NCBI RefSeq assembly: GCF_003312875.1
Contig: NZ_CP015163.1
Coordinates: 3,658,001-3,722,000, forward strand
Length of the DNA: 64,000 nt
Source: Amycolatopsis albispora
GTDB lineage: Bacteria; Actinomycetota; Actinomycetes; Mycobacteriales; Pseudonocardiaceae
Reading direction: 5' to 3'
In this document: positions 26,405 through 40,715 of the stretch, in pieces
Layout of the letters: each line of letters begins with the position of its first letter
Numbering within the stretch: the first letter of the stretch is position 1
The notes under the pieces: generated by a model
The model's input: the letters and a program-made list of their open reading frames with translations, nothing else
Told to the model about the DNA's origin: nothing
Databases searched by the model: none
Position numbers and translations under genes: made by a program

Positions 26405-28273
26405 ATGAGCCGTCTGCATCCCGTCATCGCCGAAGTGACCCAGCGCATCGCCGCTCGCAGCGCCGCGAGCCGTGCCGCGTACCTCGAACGCACCGCCGCC
26501 GCCCACGACGAAGGCCCCGCCCGTCGCGGCCTCGCGTGCAGCAACCTCGCCCACGGCTTCGCCGGGATCACCGGCGGGGACAAGGAAGCGCTGCGCGCGG
26601 CCCGCCGTCCCGGCGTGGCGATCGTGTCCTCCTACAACGACATGCTCTCGGCACACCAGCCGCTGCACGAGTACCCGGACTGGCTCAAGGTGTCCGTGCG
26701 CGAAGCCGGCGGTGTCGCCCAGTTCGCCGGCGGCGTGCCCGCCATGTGCGACGGCATCACACAGGGCCGCGCGGGCATGGAGCTTTCGCTGTTCAGCCGC
26801 GAGGTGATCGCGATGGCGACCGGGATCGCGCTGTCGCACGAGATGTTCGACAGCGCGCTGCTGCTCGGTGTCTGCGACAAGATCGTGCCCGGCCTGCTCG
26901 TCGGCGCGCTGTCCTTCGGCCACCTGCCGTCGATCCTGGTGCCCGCCGGGCCGATGACCTCCGGCCTGCCCAACAAGGAGAAGGCACGCGTGCGGCAGCT
27001 CTACGCGGAGGGCCTGGCCACCCGCGAGGACCTGCTCGAGGCCGAGGCGGCGTCGTACCACTCCCCCGGCACCTGCACCTTCTACGGCACCGCGAACTCG
27101 AACCAGATGGTCGTCGAGGTGATGGGCCTGCACCTGCCGGGCGCGACCTTCGTGCACCCCGGCACCCCGTTGCGCCGCGCGCTCACCGAGGAAGCCGGAC
27201 GGCGTGCCGTGGCGATCTCGCGTGGTGACGAATACACGCCGCTGAGCCAGGTCGTCGACGAGAAGGCGGTGGTGAACGGCGTGGTGGCGCTGCTGGCCAC
27301 CGGCGGCTCGACCAACCACACGCTGCACCTGCCCGCGATCGCCGCGGCCGCGGGCATCCAGCTCACCTGGGACGACTTCGCCTCGCTGTCGGCGGTGGTC
27401 CCGCTGCTGGCGCGCGTGTACCCCAACGGCAGCGCGGACATCAACCACTTCCACGCCGCGGGCGGCATCCAGTTCCTGATCGGCACGCTGCTCGACGCCG
27501 GGCTGCTGCACGAGGACGTGCGGACGGTCGCCGGGCCGGGGCTGAACCGGTACCGCCAGGAGCCGGTGCTGCTGGACGGCGAGCTGACCTGGCGCGACAC
27601 CTCCGGCCACAGCCTCGACGAAGAGGTGCTGCGCCCGGCTTCGCGCCCGTTCTCCGCCGACGGCGGCCTGCGCATGGTCACCGGGAACCTCGGGCGCGCG
27701 GTGATCAAGGTGTCCGCGGTGGCGCCGGAGCACCGGGTGGTCGAGGCACCGGCCAGGGTGTTCACCACGCAGGAGCAGTTCTCGGCCGCGTTCCGCGCCG
27801 GTGAGCTGGAGCGGGACGTGGTGGTGGTGATCCGCAACCAGGGCCCGATGGCGAACGGCATGCCCGAGCTGCACGGGCTGACGCCCGCGCTGGGCGTGCT
27901 GATGGACCGCGGGTACCAGGTCGCTCTGGTCACCGACGGCCGCATGTCCGGGGCGTCGGGCAAGATCCCGGCCGCGATCCAGCTGACCCCGGAAGCCGCC
28001 GCGGGCGGGCCGCTGTCCCGCATCGCCGACGGCGACCTGGTGCGCCTGGACGCCGACGCCGGGCAGCTGGAGGTGCTGGTGGACGCGGCCGAGCTGGCGG
28101 CACGGCCGTTGGTGGACGGTCCGCCCGATGAGGCATCCTGGACCGGCACCGGACGCGAACTGTTCGGGGCGCTCCGTCGTGCGGTCGGACCCGCTGACCA
28201 GGGCGCGAGCGTTTTCGGCGGGTACACGCCAGGGCACTTCGGTGCCGGGCTGACGAAAGAGGTAGTGGCTTGA
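26405..28273 (+). CDS. edd: Phosphogluconate dehydratase (Entner-Doudoroff pathway)
   Basis: Edd dehydrates 6-phosphogluconate to 2-keto-3-deoxy-6-phosphogluconate (KDPG) using an Fe-S cluster. The 622-residue product has the IlvD/Edd family length. It shows [13 protein letters not shown], the three cluster cysteines in [19 protein letters not shown] and [14 protein letters not shown], and the C-terminal [17 protein letters not shown] and [15 protein letters not shown]. The eda gene overlaps its stop. The dehydratase is distinguished from dihydroxy-acid dehydratase by the N-terminal [15 protein letters not shown] stretch and by the eda neighbour. Confidence 0.95.
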   Translation: MSRLHPVIAEVTQRIAARSAASRAAYLERTAAAHDEGPARRGLACSNLAHGFAGITGGDKEALRAARRPGVAIVSSYNDMLSAHQPLHEYPDWLKVSVREAGGVAQFAGGVPAMCDGITQGRAGMELSLFSREVIAMATGIALSHEMFDSALLLGVCDKIVPGLLVGALSFGHLPSILVPAGPMTSGLPNKEKARVRQLYAEGLATREDLLEAEAASYHSPGTCTFYGTANSNQMVVEVMGLHLPGATFVHPGTPLRRALTEEAGRRAVAISRGDEYTPLSQVVDEKAVVNGVVALLATGGSTNHTLHLPAIAAAAGIQLTWDDFASLSAVVPLLARVYPNGSADINHFHAAGGIQFLIGTLLDAGLLHEDVRTVAGPGLNRYRQEPVLLDGELTWRDTSGHSLDEEVLRPASRPFSADGGLRMVTGNLGRAVIKVSAVAPEHRVVEAPARVFTTQEQFSAAFRAGELERDVVVVIRNQGPMANGMPELHGLTPALGVLMDRGYQVALVTDGRMSGASGKIPAAIQLTPEAAAGGPLSRIADGDLVRLDADAGQLEVLVDAAELAARPLVDGPPDEASWTGTGRELFGALRRAVGPADQGASVFGGYTPGHFGAGLTKEVVA

Positions 28274-28893
28274 CCACCGGCTTGGAACTGCTCGAGGCAT
28301 CCCCCGTGATGCCGGTTGTCGTGGTGGACGACGTGGCCGACGCGGTGCCCGTCGCGTCGGCGCTGCTCGCCGGTGGCATCGGCGTGATCGAGCTGACGCT
28401 GCGCACCCCGGTGGCGCTGGCGGCGATCGAACGGGTCGCGGCCGAGGTGCCGGACATCCTGATCGGCGCGGGCACGATCACCACGCCGGACCAGGCGAAG
28501 CAGGCCGCGGACGCGGGCGCGCGCTTCCTGGTCACCCCGGGCACCACGGACGGTGTGCTGGACGCCTGCTTTGCCACCGGGCTGCCGTTCCTGCCCGGCG
28601 CGAGCACGGTGTCGGAGGCGATGCGGCTGGCCGAGCGCGGGCTGAGCGCGCTGAAGTTCTTCCCGGCCGAGGCGAGTGGCGGGGTCGACTACCTGAAGTC
28701 GATCGCCGGACCGTTGCCGTCGCTGAAGTTCTGCCCCACGGGTGGGATCACGGTGGCGTCGGCGCCGAAGTACCTGGCGCTGCCCAACGTGGGCTGCATC
28801 GGCGGTTCGTGGCTGACGCCGAAGGACGCGCTGGCGGCGAAGGACTTCGCGCGGATCGAGCAGCTGGCGGCGGAAGCGGCGAAGCTGCGCTGA
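28270..28893 (+). CDS. eda: KDPG aldolase
   Basis: Eda splits 2-keto-3-deoxy-6-phosphogluconate into pyruvate and glyceraldehyde 3-phosphate. The 207-residue class I aldolase has [10 protein letters not shown] with the catalytic Glu, [10 protein letters not shown], the Schiff-base lysine in [13 protein letters not shown], and FCPTGGI. The start is TTG at 28270, which overlaps the edd stop (TTGA); no ATG or GTG would give a complete N-terminus. Confidence 0.95.
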   Translation: MTTGLELLEASPVMPVVVVDDVADAVPVASALLAGGIGVIELTLRTPVALAAIERVAAEVPDILIGAGTITTPDQAKQAADAGARFLVTPGTTDGVLDACFATGLPFLPGASTVSEAMRLAERGLSALKFFPAEASGGVDYLKSIAGPLPSLKFCPTGGITVASAPKYLALPNVGCIGGSWLTPKDALAAKDFARIEQLAAEAAKLR

Positions 28894-28980
28894 TCTTTTT
28901 CGGGGCCTTTGGACCCTGGTGCGGGCGCGCGGGCAGGTGCAGGTTGGGCCTGTCCGACGCGCCGCACTGGGAGGCTCGCG

Positions 28981-29742
28981 ATGCCGTTGCGTACCACGTA
29001 TGCCGAAGGCACCCCGAATTGGACGGACCTGCCGACCACGGACCAGGAGTCGGCGAAGGCGTTCTACGGGCGCCTGCTGGGCTGGGAGTTCCAGGACGAT
29101 CCGGTGCCCGGCGGGGGCGTTTACTCGATGGCGCTGAAGAACGGTTCGGCGGTGGCCGCGCTCTCTGCGCAACCGCCCGCGCAGCGGGGGATGCCGCCGA
29201 TGTGGAACACGTACTTCGCGGTCGAGAACGTGGACACCACGTGCGCGAAGATCGAGCCGACCGACGGCAAGCTGGTGATGGCGCCGTTCGACGTGGCGGA
29301 CTACGGCCGCATGGCCGTGGCGAGTGATCCGGGTGGGGCCGTGTTCTGCCTGTGGCAGGCGTATTCGCACATCGGCGCGGGCTTGGTCAACGAACCGGGC
29401 GGGGTGGTGTGGAACGAGCTGCTCACGTCCGCACCCGAGCAGGTGGTGCCGTTCTATCAGCGGGTGCTGGGCCTGGGCGTCACCGAAACCGGTATGGACG
29501 GCGAGAAGTACACCATGTTCCAGGCAGGTGGGTCGGATGTGGCGGGCGTGAGCCCGTCACCCGGCGGGGACCTGCCGAATCACTGGCACGTCTACTTCGC
29601 CGTGGACAACGTCGCCGCCACGGTTGAAGTGGCTCCGTCCCTGGGTGGCTCGGTGCTGATGGCGCCGTTTGCCACCCCGGTGGGTCAGCTGGCCATGCTC
29701 GCCGGTCCCCAGGGCGGCACCTTCAGTATTCACCAGCCCTGA
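28981..29742 (+). CDS. Two-domain VOC (glyoxalase/bleomycin-resistance fold) protein
   Basis: The 253-residue protein contains two VOC modules (about 12-120 and 135-250), starting [25 protein letters not shown] and [23 protein letters not shown]. This resembles the actinobacterial hydroxylase-type two-module VOC proteins such as those called CFP-30B. GGGAGG precedes the ATG by 6 nt. It lies 87 bp after eda and may be read with the Entner-Doudoroff genes. The substrate is unknown. Confidence 0.85.
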   Translation: MPLRTTYAEGTPNWTDLPTTDQESAKAFYGRLLGWEFQDDPVPGGGVYSMALKNGSAVAALSAQPPAQRGMPPMWNTYFAVENVDTTCAKIEPTDGKLVMAPFDVADYGRMAVASDPGGAVFCLWQAYSHIGAGLVNEPGGVVWNELLTSAPEQVVPFYQRVLGLGVTETGMDGEKYTMFQAGGSDVAGVSPSPGGDLPNHWHVYFAVDNVAATVEVAPSLGGSVLMAPFATPVGQLAMLAGPQGGTFSIHQP

Positions 29743-29756
29743 GAACGGTTTGCGCC

Positions 29757-30293
29757 CTAGTCCGGGATGTAGTCGGGGAGGGTGGTGGGGTCGGCGCCGT
29801 ATTCACGGAGTTCGTCGCGGATGACGGTGTAGGCCAGGCCCTGGGGATACCCCTTGCGGGCGAGGGTGCCGAGCAGGCGGCGGATGGCTGTCTGCTCGTC
29901 GACGTTTCCCAGGGTGCGCAGGCGTTTGCGCACCAGCTCCCGTGCTTTCTGCTCTTCGGCTTCCCGGTCCACCTCGCCCGCGGCCTGCACCGCGATCTCG
30001 GCGTCCACGCCCTTGCGCTTGAGTTCGGCCACCAGCGCGTTGCGGGCCAGCCCCTGGTGGTTGTGCCGCGACCGCACCCATACTTCGGCGAAGGCCGCGT
30101 CGTCGACCAGACCGGCGTTGTCCAGCTTGCCGAGAATGGTCTCGCGGGTGTCCTCGTCAAACCCCTTGCGGCGCAAGGCTTGCCGCAGTTCGTCCTTGGT
30201 CCGGGGCCGCGCGGCGAGCAGGTCGAAGCAGACCTCCTTGGCCTTCTTCGCCCGCTCCTCCGGCGACAGCTCCTCGGGATTAAGCCTCGGCAC
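29757..30293 (-). CDS. recX: RecA regulator RecX
   Basis: RecX binds RecA filaments and modulates their activity. The 178-residue product has the three-helix RecX repeats (ARPRTKDELRQALRRKGFDE, LVDDAAFAEVWVRSRHNHQGLARNALVAELKRKGVD, RRLLGTLARKGYPQGLAYTVI). GTG at 30293 follows AGGAGA at 5 nt. In most actinobacteria recX lies directly behind recA. Here 1,456 bp of repeat-rich sequence separate the two, so cotranscription with recA needs a long readthrough. Confidence 0.94.
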   Translation of the reverse strand: MPRLNPEELSPEERAKKAKEVCFDLLAARPRTKDELRQALRRKGFDEDTRETILGKLDNAGLVDDAAFAEVWVRSRHNHQGLARNALVAELKRKGVDAEIAVQAAGEVDREAEEQKARELVRKRLRTLGNVDEQTAIRRLLGTLARKGYPQGLAYTVIRDELREYGADPTTLPDYIPD

Positions 30294-30500
30294 TGCTCTC
30301 CTACTCAGATCTTTCCGTCACAACCCCGGCGGGACCGGTTGCCCGGTTCGGCATTCGGCACCGCGGTGCGCCCGCGCCGCCGATTCGCTCATTGCGCCGC
30401 CCGGATTCCCGGGGCCAGCCAGCTGGCACCGGCCGACCATCCGGACCGGTCGACCGACTGGCACCGCTCAACTCTCCGGCCCCGGTTGGCTACCGACAAC

Positions 30501-30655
30501 GGTCAGCCCTCCGGCACCGATGGGCTATCCGGCGCCGGTCAGCCCTCCGGCACCGATCGGCTATCCGTCGCCGGTCAGCCCTCCGCGCCGGTCGGCTATC
30601 CGGCGCCGGTCAGCTCTCCGCGCCGGTCGGCTATCTGTCGCCGGTCGGCTTTCCA
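30501..30655. repeat. Tandem 35-36 bp repeat, about 4.4 copies
   Basis: Units start at 30501, 30537, 30573, 30608 and (partial) 30643 and have lengths of 36, 36, 35 and 35 bp. Each begins GGTCAGCCCTCCG or a near variant and contains GGCTATC then GCGCC or GTCGCC. The one-base change of unit length shifts the reading frame, which argues against a coding repeat. No unique spacers are present, so it is not a CRISPR array. Confidence 0.85.
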
Positions 30656-31275
30656 GCGAGAGCAGCTAGCCGGTGCCGCCTGGCCTTCCGAGGCCGGTGG
30701 CCCAGCCGCTGCCGACCCGCCACCCGGTGCCGATCCGCCAGCTGGCCGGTCGGCTTCCAGGGTGGCCGATCATCTCGCTCGTCGGCGAGTTGGCACCCGT
30801 TCGGCCGACTGAGACTGCTCGGTCGTTCGAGACCGGTCAGCCAACTGGCACCGATCAGCGCGTTTCACGACGGGTCGGCCAACTGGCACCAGTCGGTCGT
30901 CTGGCATCGGTCGGCCGTTTCGCGGCCGGTCAGCCAGCTACGCCGCGGTGCCGTCCCCGGTGGGGCCGGGCCAGCGGCGCCGCCCCCGATGTGGGGGCGG
31001 ACCCGCGGCACCGTCCCGGCGTGGATGGGCGGTGGGACGGTCACCGTGCCGAGCGTGGGCCCGGAGAGTCAGGCGAGTGGCGGGACAGGGCGCTGAGCCA
31101 GCACGCTCGCTCTCGCCTCTGAGCCCAGCCCGACTGCTCCCTCCTACGCTGAGCCTGCCCGACCGTTCTCAGCCCGGAGCCAGCACGCCAGCCCTCAGCC
31201 AGCCGCCTGCTCCGTACGCCGAGCCAGCCCAACTGCCCTTCGCCCTGAGCCAGCACGCCTGCACTGAGCGGCCGT

Positions 31276-31565
31276 CTGGTCTCTCGGCGCTGAGTCGGCC
31301 AGCCCGCTCTTAGCCCGGAGCCAGCCGCCCGCGCACTGCGCCGAGCCAACCCGACTGCCCTCCACGCTGAACCAGCACGCCTGCTCCCCTGCGCCGAGCC
31401 AACCCGACTGCGCTCTGCGTTGAGCCAGCACGCCTACGCGCCGCCCTGAGCGGCACGCCTGGTCTCTCGACGCTGAGTCGGCCAGCCCGCTCTTAGCCCG
31501 GAGCCAGCCGCCCGCGCACTGCGCCGAGCCAACCCGACTGCCCTCCACGCTGAACCAGCACGCCT
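31276..31565. repeat. 107-bp direct repeat (two copies)
   Basis: The segments 31276-31382 and 31459-31565 are identical apart from one base (CTCTCGG versus CTCTCGA). Their starts are 183 bp apart. A shorter partial copy begins at 31577 (CTGGTCTCTCGG). Related GAGCCAACCCGACTG units continue to about 31700. The near identity suggests recent duplication or homogenisation. Confidence 0.85.
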
Positions 31566-31749
31566 ACGCGGCACCGCCTGGTCTCTCGGCGGTGGACTGC
31601 CCGCAGCCCTGAGCTAGCACGCCTGCTCCCTGCGCTGAGCCAACCTGACTGCGCTCTGCGTTGAGCCAGCACGCTTGCTCCCCTGCGCTGAGCAACACAC
31701 CTGCTCGGCGCTGAGCGGTCCGGTTCGACTGCTCGTTGCGCTCTTGGGA

Positions 31750-32793
<1,044 letters not shown>

Positions 32794-32948
32794 GGATTCC
32801 ACCTCGTTGGTCGGAGCCGGTTTCCGGCTGGCTTGCCTGTGGCTGGTGCCGGGGCTGTCAGTTGTCGATGCCGACGCTACGGGCCGGGTCCGACAATTTC
32901 CGGGCACAGGCCGCGATCTGTGGATCGACCATCGCGTTGTGGACAACA

Positions 32949-32971
32949 CCATAGCCGAACACGTGTTCGAG
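32949..32971 (-). promoter_or_regulatory. recA upstream LexA box with adjacent -10
   Basis: CCGAACACGTGTTCGA (32956-32971) has one mismatch to TCGAAC-N4-GTTCGA. On the minus strand TATGGT (32954-32949) follows 1 bp later and is a good -10. The box then occupies the spacer, and the -35 position (TCAACC) is poor, as in other LexA-controlled actinobacterial promoters. The leader would be about 150 nt. Confidence 0.75.
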
Positions 32972-33000
32972 GTTGACAGCGACACGCCCGCGTGGTTGGT

Positions 33001-33195
33001 TCATCGGCGTTCGGCGGGGATCTCGAAGGCCACGCAGACCTCCTGCCAGATCTCCTTGGCCGGGACACCGGCGGCCAGCGCCTGCTCCACCGTCCGCCCG
33101 CCGAGCCCGCTGAACTGGTGATCCTTGCTCAGGGTCTCGGCCCTGGCCGGGCCGAACTCGTCCGCCATCAACCGCCGGAACACCGTGATACGCAT
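33001..33195 (-). CDS. DUF3046 protein
   Basis: The 64-residue protein begins MRITVFRRLMADEFGPARAE and continues HQFSGLGGRTVEQALAAGVPAKEIWQEVC, the full DUF3046 domain. It is found next to recA in many actinobacteria (Rv2738c). No function is established. The ATG lacks a Shine-Dalgarno but TACGCT lies 7 nt upstream, so the message is probably leaderless. Confidence 0.9.
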   Translation of the reverse strand: MRITVFRRLMADEFGPARAETLSKDHQFSGLGGRTVEQALAAGVPAKEIWQEVCVAFEIPAERR

Positions 33196-33228
33196 CGCGC
33201 CCAGCGTAGACAGCGGTACCGTGAACAC

Positions 33229-33351
33229 ATGCACCTGGCCCAGGAGATGCCCGCGTGGGGCGGCACCGCGCTGGCCATCGCTTCGGCCGCGACGCTGGTC
33301 GCGGCGATCGTGGTCGGCCTGCGCGCCCTGCGGAACAACCGCAGGCGCTGA
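33229..33351 (+). CDS. Putative 40-residue single-span membrane protein
   Basis: This short open frame encodes a protein starting MHLAQEMPAWGGTALAIASA, with a hydrophobic helix (residues 12-30) and a basic end RALRNNRRR, which would place the C-terminus in the cytoplasm. TACCGT stands 6 nt before the ATG, consistent with a leaderless start. It fills the gap between the DUF3046 gene and the convergent Hsp70-like gene. Evidence is only composition, topology and a promoter-like box. Confidence 0.5.
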   Translation: MHLAQEMPAWGGTALAIASAATLVAAIVVGLRALRNNRRR

Positions 33352-33358
33352 GGCGGGG

Positions 33359-35296
33359 TCACTCGCCCGGCTGAACCTGCTGCTCGAAGTAGTCCGCCAG
33401 TTCCGACGGTCCCGGCGGATTCGGCTGGCTCTGGTCGTTGACCTGGTAGATGAACCCGACCAGCGGCCGGTCGCTGACGGTGAACACCAGCACCGAGGTG
33501 GCCGGGCTGCTCGCCGAGGTGTAGCGGCCCTGCAGGCCGTTGCCCTTCCAGTCCGCCTCGACCTTGTCGCTGTCACCGCCGCCGGCGGTGTTCAGCAGCG
33601 AGTCGGTGTGCTGCTTGACCAGGTCGGCGTCCTTGGCGTGCACGTAGTTGATCTGCGTGCCCGCCCGGCCGGGCGCCGAGCAGGTGACCGCGACGCCGAG
33701 CGCGGCCACGTCCGGCGGGGCGGCCGCCCCGCGGATGCCGGGTGAGCACTGGCCGTTGTCGGCCACGTGCCCGGCCAGCTGCCGCATGCAGCCGGTGAGC
33801 CCGTCGGCGCCGTCGGGCTGCCCCGGCTGCGCGCACTCCTGCGCGGTGTAGGTGGTGGCCGAGCCCGTTGGCCAGAAGAAGAACGCCGCGGCCGCGGCCA
33901 CCACCACGGCCACCGCCGCCGAGATGCCGATGACCAGCTTTTTCTTCTTCTTGGCCGCCGCGTCCCCGCCCTCGTTCTGCCCGGACAGCGAATAGGTGGG
34001 GAAGTTCGACGGGGCCTGCTGCTGACCGCCGAGCGCCTGCTGCGGCCCGCTGGGCGGGAAGTTCGACGGGAAGTTCGGCGCGGGGGCGCCCTGCTGCTGG
34101 TAGGGGCCGGGCATCGAGGGCACCGGCTGCTGCGGCGGGGGTCCCGGCAGGCCCGGCGTCACGGTGTGCGTGCCGGTGCCGTTGGCCGCCAGGTGGCCTT
34201 CGACGTGCTGGGTGCGCATGCTGATGCCGTCGCGGGCGACGTGGTGCGCGCCGAGCGCGACCGCGGTCTCCGGCTGGTCGAGGCTCGCCGGGACCACGCC
34301 CAGCTTCTCCGCGATCATGCTGCCGACCAGCGGCAGCCGGGAGGACCCGCCGACCAGGTAGATGCCGACCAGCCGGTCCGGGGACAGCCCCGCCGAGCGC
34401 ACGGTCCGCGAGAGCAGCTCGACGCTGCGCAGCATCGCGGGCCGGACCAGCGCCTCCAGCTCGGAACGGGTGACCAGCACGTCGGCGAACGGCTCCGGCA
34501 TCGGCACCTCGGTCTGCGGGTGCCGGGAAAGCGCCTCCTTGGCCGCCTTCACGTCCTCCTGCAGCGCGCGCCGGGTGCGCCGGTCCGGAGTGGACTCCGG
34601 GCGGAGCAGCCGCTGCCAGCGCTGGGGGTCCTTGTGCGAGACCTCACGGCCGACGTGCACCAGCAGCGCCTGGTCCACGTCGAGGCCGCCGAGGTCGGGC
34701 AGGCCGTCCTCGGCGAGCACGGTGAACCCGTTCTGGGTGGCGCCGACCACCGCCACGTCGAAGGTGCCCGCCCCGAGGTCGTAGACGGCGAGCGCCTGGC
34801 CGGGGGCCAGCGTCTTGCCGGGGAACGAGGCGAAGTGCGCGGCGGCCGCGACCGGCTCGGGCACCAGCGACAGGTTCGTGCCCATCCCGGCCAGCCGTGC
34901 CGCGGAGAGCAGGACGTTGCGGCGCACCGGGCCCCACTGCGCGGGGTGGGTCAGCCGGACCTCGTCGGGCTGCTCGCCGCCGAGCTGGCGGGAGGTTTCG
35001 TCGAGCACGCGGCGCAGGATCGCCGCCAATGCCTCGCTGACCGGCACGATGTCGTTGCCCAGCAACAGGGTCTGCTCGTCCACGCGGCGCTTGGGGTTGG
35101 GTTCGAAGCGCGTCGGGTCCAGCCGGGCGCGGCGTTCGGCGTCCCGGCCCACCATCAGCGTGCCGTCCTCGCCGGCGAACACCGCGGACGGCATGTTCGC
35201 CGAACCGTCCACCTCGACCACGCGGGGCGCTCGTCCGTGTGCGGACAGCACGGCCACCGTGTTCGAGGTCCCGAGGTCCACCGACAGGATCCGCAC
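33359..35296 (-). CDS. Membrane-anchored Hsp70-like protein
   Basis: The 645-residue product begins with a DnaK-type ATPase domain (about 1-375): VDLGTSNTVAV, YDLGAGTFDVAVVG and YLVGGSSRLPLVG correspond to the phosphate 1, phosphate 2 and adenosine motifs. The peptide-binding domain of DnaK is missing. Instead there is a Pro/Gln-rich linker (about 400-490), KKKKK, one membrane helix (about 502-522, ending FFFWP) and an extracytoplasmic domain of about 120 residues with cysteines in AQECAQPG, GLTGCMRQL, GQCSPG and VTCSAPG. This suggests a signalling or envelope role rather than general folding. GTG at 35296 follows GGGGAG. Confidence 0.87.
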   Translation of the reverse strand: MRILSVDLGTSNTVAVLSAHGRAPRVVEVDGSANMPSAVFAGEDGTLMVGRDAERRARLDPTRFEPNPKRRVDEQTLLLGNDIVPVSEALAAILRRVLDETSRQLGGEQPDEVRLTHPAQWGPVRRNVLLSAARLAGMGTNLSLVPEPVAAAAHFASFPGKTLAPGQALAVYDLGAGTFDVAVVGATQNGFTVLAEDGLPDLGGLDVDQALLVHVGREVSHKDPQRWQRLLRPESTPDRRTRRALQEDVKAAKEALSRHPQTEVPMPEPFADVLVTRSELEALVRPAMLRSVELLSRTVRSAGLSPDRLVGIYLVGGSSRLPLVGSMIAEKLGVVPASLDQPETAVALGAHHVARDGISMRTQHVEGHLAANGTGTHTVTPGLPGPPPQQPVPSMPGPYQQQGAPAPNFPSNFPPSGPQQALGGQQQAPSNFPTYSLSGQNEGGDAAAKKKKKLVIGISAAVAVVVAAAAAFFFWPTGSATTYTAQECAQPGQPDGADGLTGCMRQLAGHVADNGQCSPGIRGAAAPPDVAALGVAVTCSAPGRAGTQINYVHAKDADLVKQHTDSLLNTAGGGDSDKVEADWKGNGLQGRYTSASSPATSVLVFTVSDRPLVGFIYQVNDQSQPNPPGPSELADYFEQQVQPGE

Positions 35297-35418
35297 GACT
35301 CTCCCCTCTCCAAGCCCCCCAGCGGGACGAACGCGGTGATGTTCCCACGTCGGCGACCGGCGCGTATGGCCACCCGCCAGATTCCCCCGTCGCGAAATTG
35401 TCGGACCCCCGGCGCAAG

Positions 35419-40047
<4,629 letters not shown>

Positions 40048-40097
40048 GGGCCTCCTAAACTGCGGGGAAAGCTGGGGCCTAACGAAGGAACAGATTC

Positions 40098-40601
40098 ATG
40101 GCGTTGCGGGAGCTGCGGTACTTCGGCGATCCGGTGCTGAAAACGGTCAGCGATCCGGTCACCCGGTTCGACAAGTCCACCGAGGCGCTGGTGACCGACC
40201 TGCTGGACACCGTCGACGCACCCGGCCGGGCCGGGCTCGCCGCCCCGCAGATCGGGGTGAACCTGCGGGTGTTCAGCTACGACGTGGGCTCGCTCAAGGG
40301 GTACGTGATCAATCCGGAGATCGTTGAGCTCTCCGAGGAGACCCACGAGATCACCGAGGGCTGCCTGTCCGTGCCGGAGCTGTGGTTCCCGACCGTCCGG
40401 GCGAAGCACGCCGTGGTGAAGGGCGTCGACCTGCGCAACGAGCCGATCGTGGTGGAGGGCGACGACGTGCTGGCGCAGTGCCTGCAGCACGAGACCGATC
40501 ACCTCGACGGGCTGCTCTACCTCGACCGGCTGACCCAGGACCGCAAGAAGAAGGCGTTGCGTGAGGCCAGGGGCAAGGACTGGTTCTGGTCGCGCCGCTG
40601 A
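40098..40601 (+). CDS. def: Peptide deformylase
   Basis: Def removes the formyl group from nascent proteins. The 167-residue metalloprotein has all three motifs: GLAAPQIGV, EGCLSVPE (metal Cys) and QHETDHLDG (metal histidines and catalytic Glu). The ATG follows GAAGGA. A -10-like TAAACT (40056-40061) in the gap after lhr may give it its own promoter. A hairpin at 40668-40706 ends the unit. Confidence 0.97.
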   Translation: MALRELRYFGDPVLKTVSDPVTRFDKSTEALVTDLLDTVDAPGRAGLAAPQIGVNLRVFSYDVGSLKGYVINPEIVELSEETHEITEGCLSVPELWFPTVRAKHAVVKGVDLRNEPIVVEGDDVLAQCLQHETDHLDGLLYLDRLTQDRKKKALREARGKDWFWSRR

Positions 40602-40667
40602 CCGCGGGGTCAGTGAGTGGCGGTTTGTGACAGCGAGACGACAGCGGGTCGCCGTAGGCTGAACTGC

Positions 40668-40706
40668 GGCCTCCGGAGCTTCCTCCCCCCTTGAGTGCCG
40701 GAGGCC
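40668..40706. terminator. Terminator-like hairpin between def and the ACT-GNAT gene
   Basis: GGCCTCCGG (40668-40676) pairs with CCGGAGGCC (40698-40706) across a 21-nt loop that is rich in pyrimidines. It lies between two convergent genes and would act on both strands. Confidence 0.55.
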
Positions 40707-40715
40707 ACTTCGCGC

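Larger units (their letters stand above)
30294..31749. repeat. Long repeat-rich spacer between recA and recX
   Basis: No supported gene is found here. Short open frames exist on both strands but consist of low-complexity Arg/Ser/Ala/Pro peptide and change frame through the repeats. Two kinds of repeats occur: a 35-36 bp tandem array (30501-30655) and a family of GAGCCAGCACGCC/GAGCCAACCCGACTG units (about 31090-31700) that includes a 107-bp direct repeat. CAACTGGCACC-type motifs are scattered between them (30420-30900). The region would be the transcribed link between recA and recX if they form one unit. Confidence 0.75.

Noticed and set aside
30501..30655. CRISPR array
   Set aside because: The 35-36 bp units are contiguous with no unique spacers, and no cas genes are present.
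30400..31100. Protein-coding repeat gene (PAPxGYP-like peptides) in the recA-recX gap
   Set aside because: Unit length changes from 36 to 35 bp, shifting the frame; no start with a ribosome site or leaderless box gives a consistent repeated protein.
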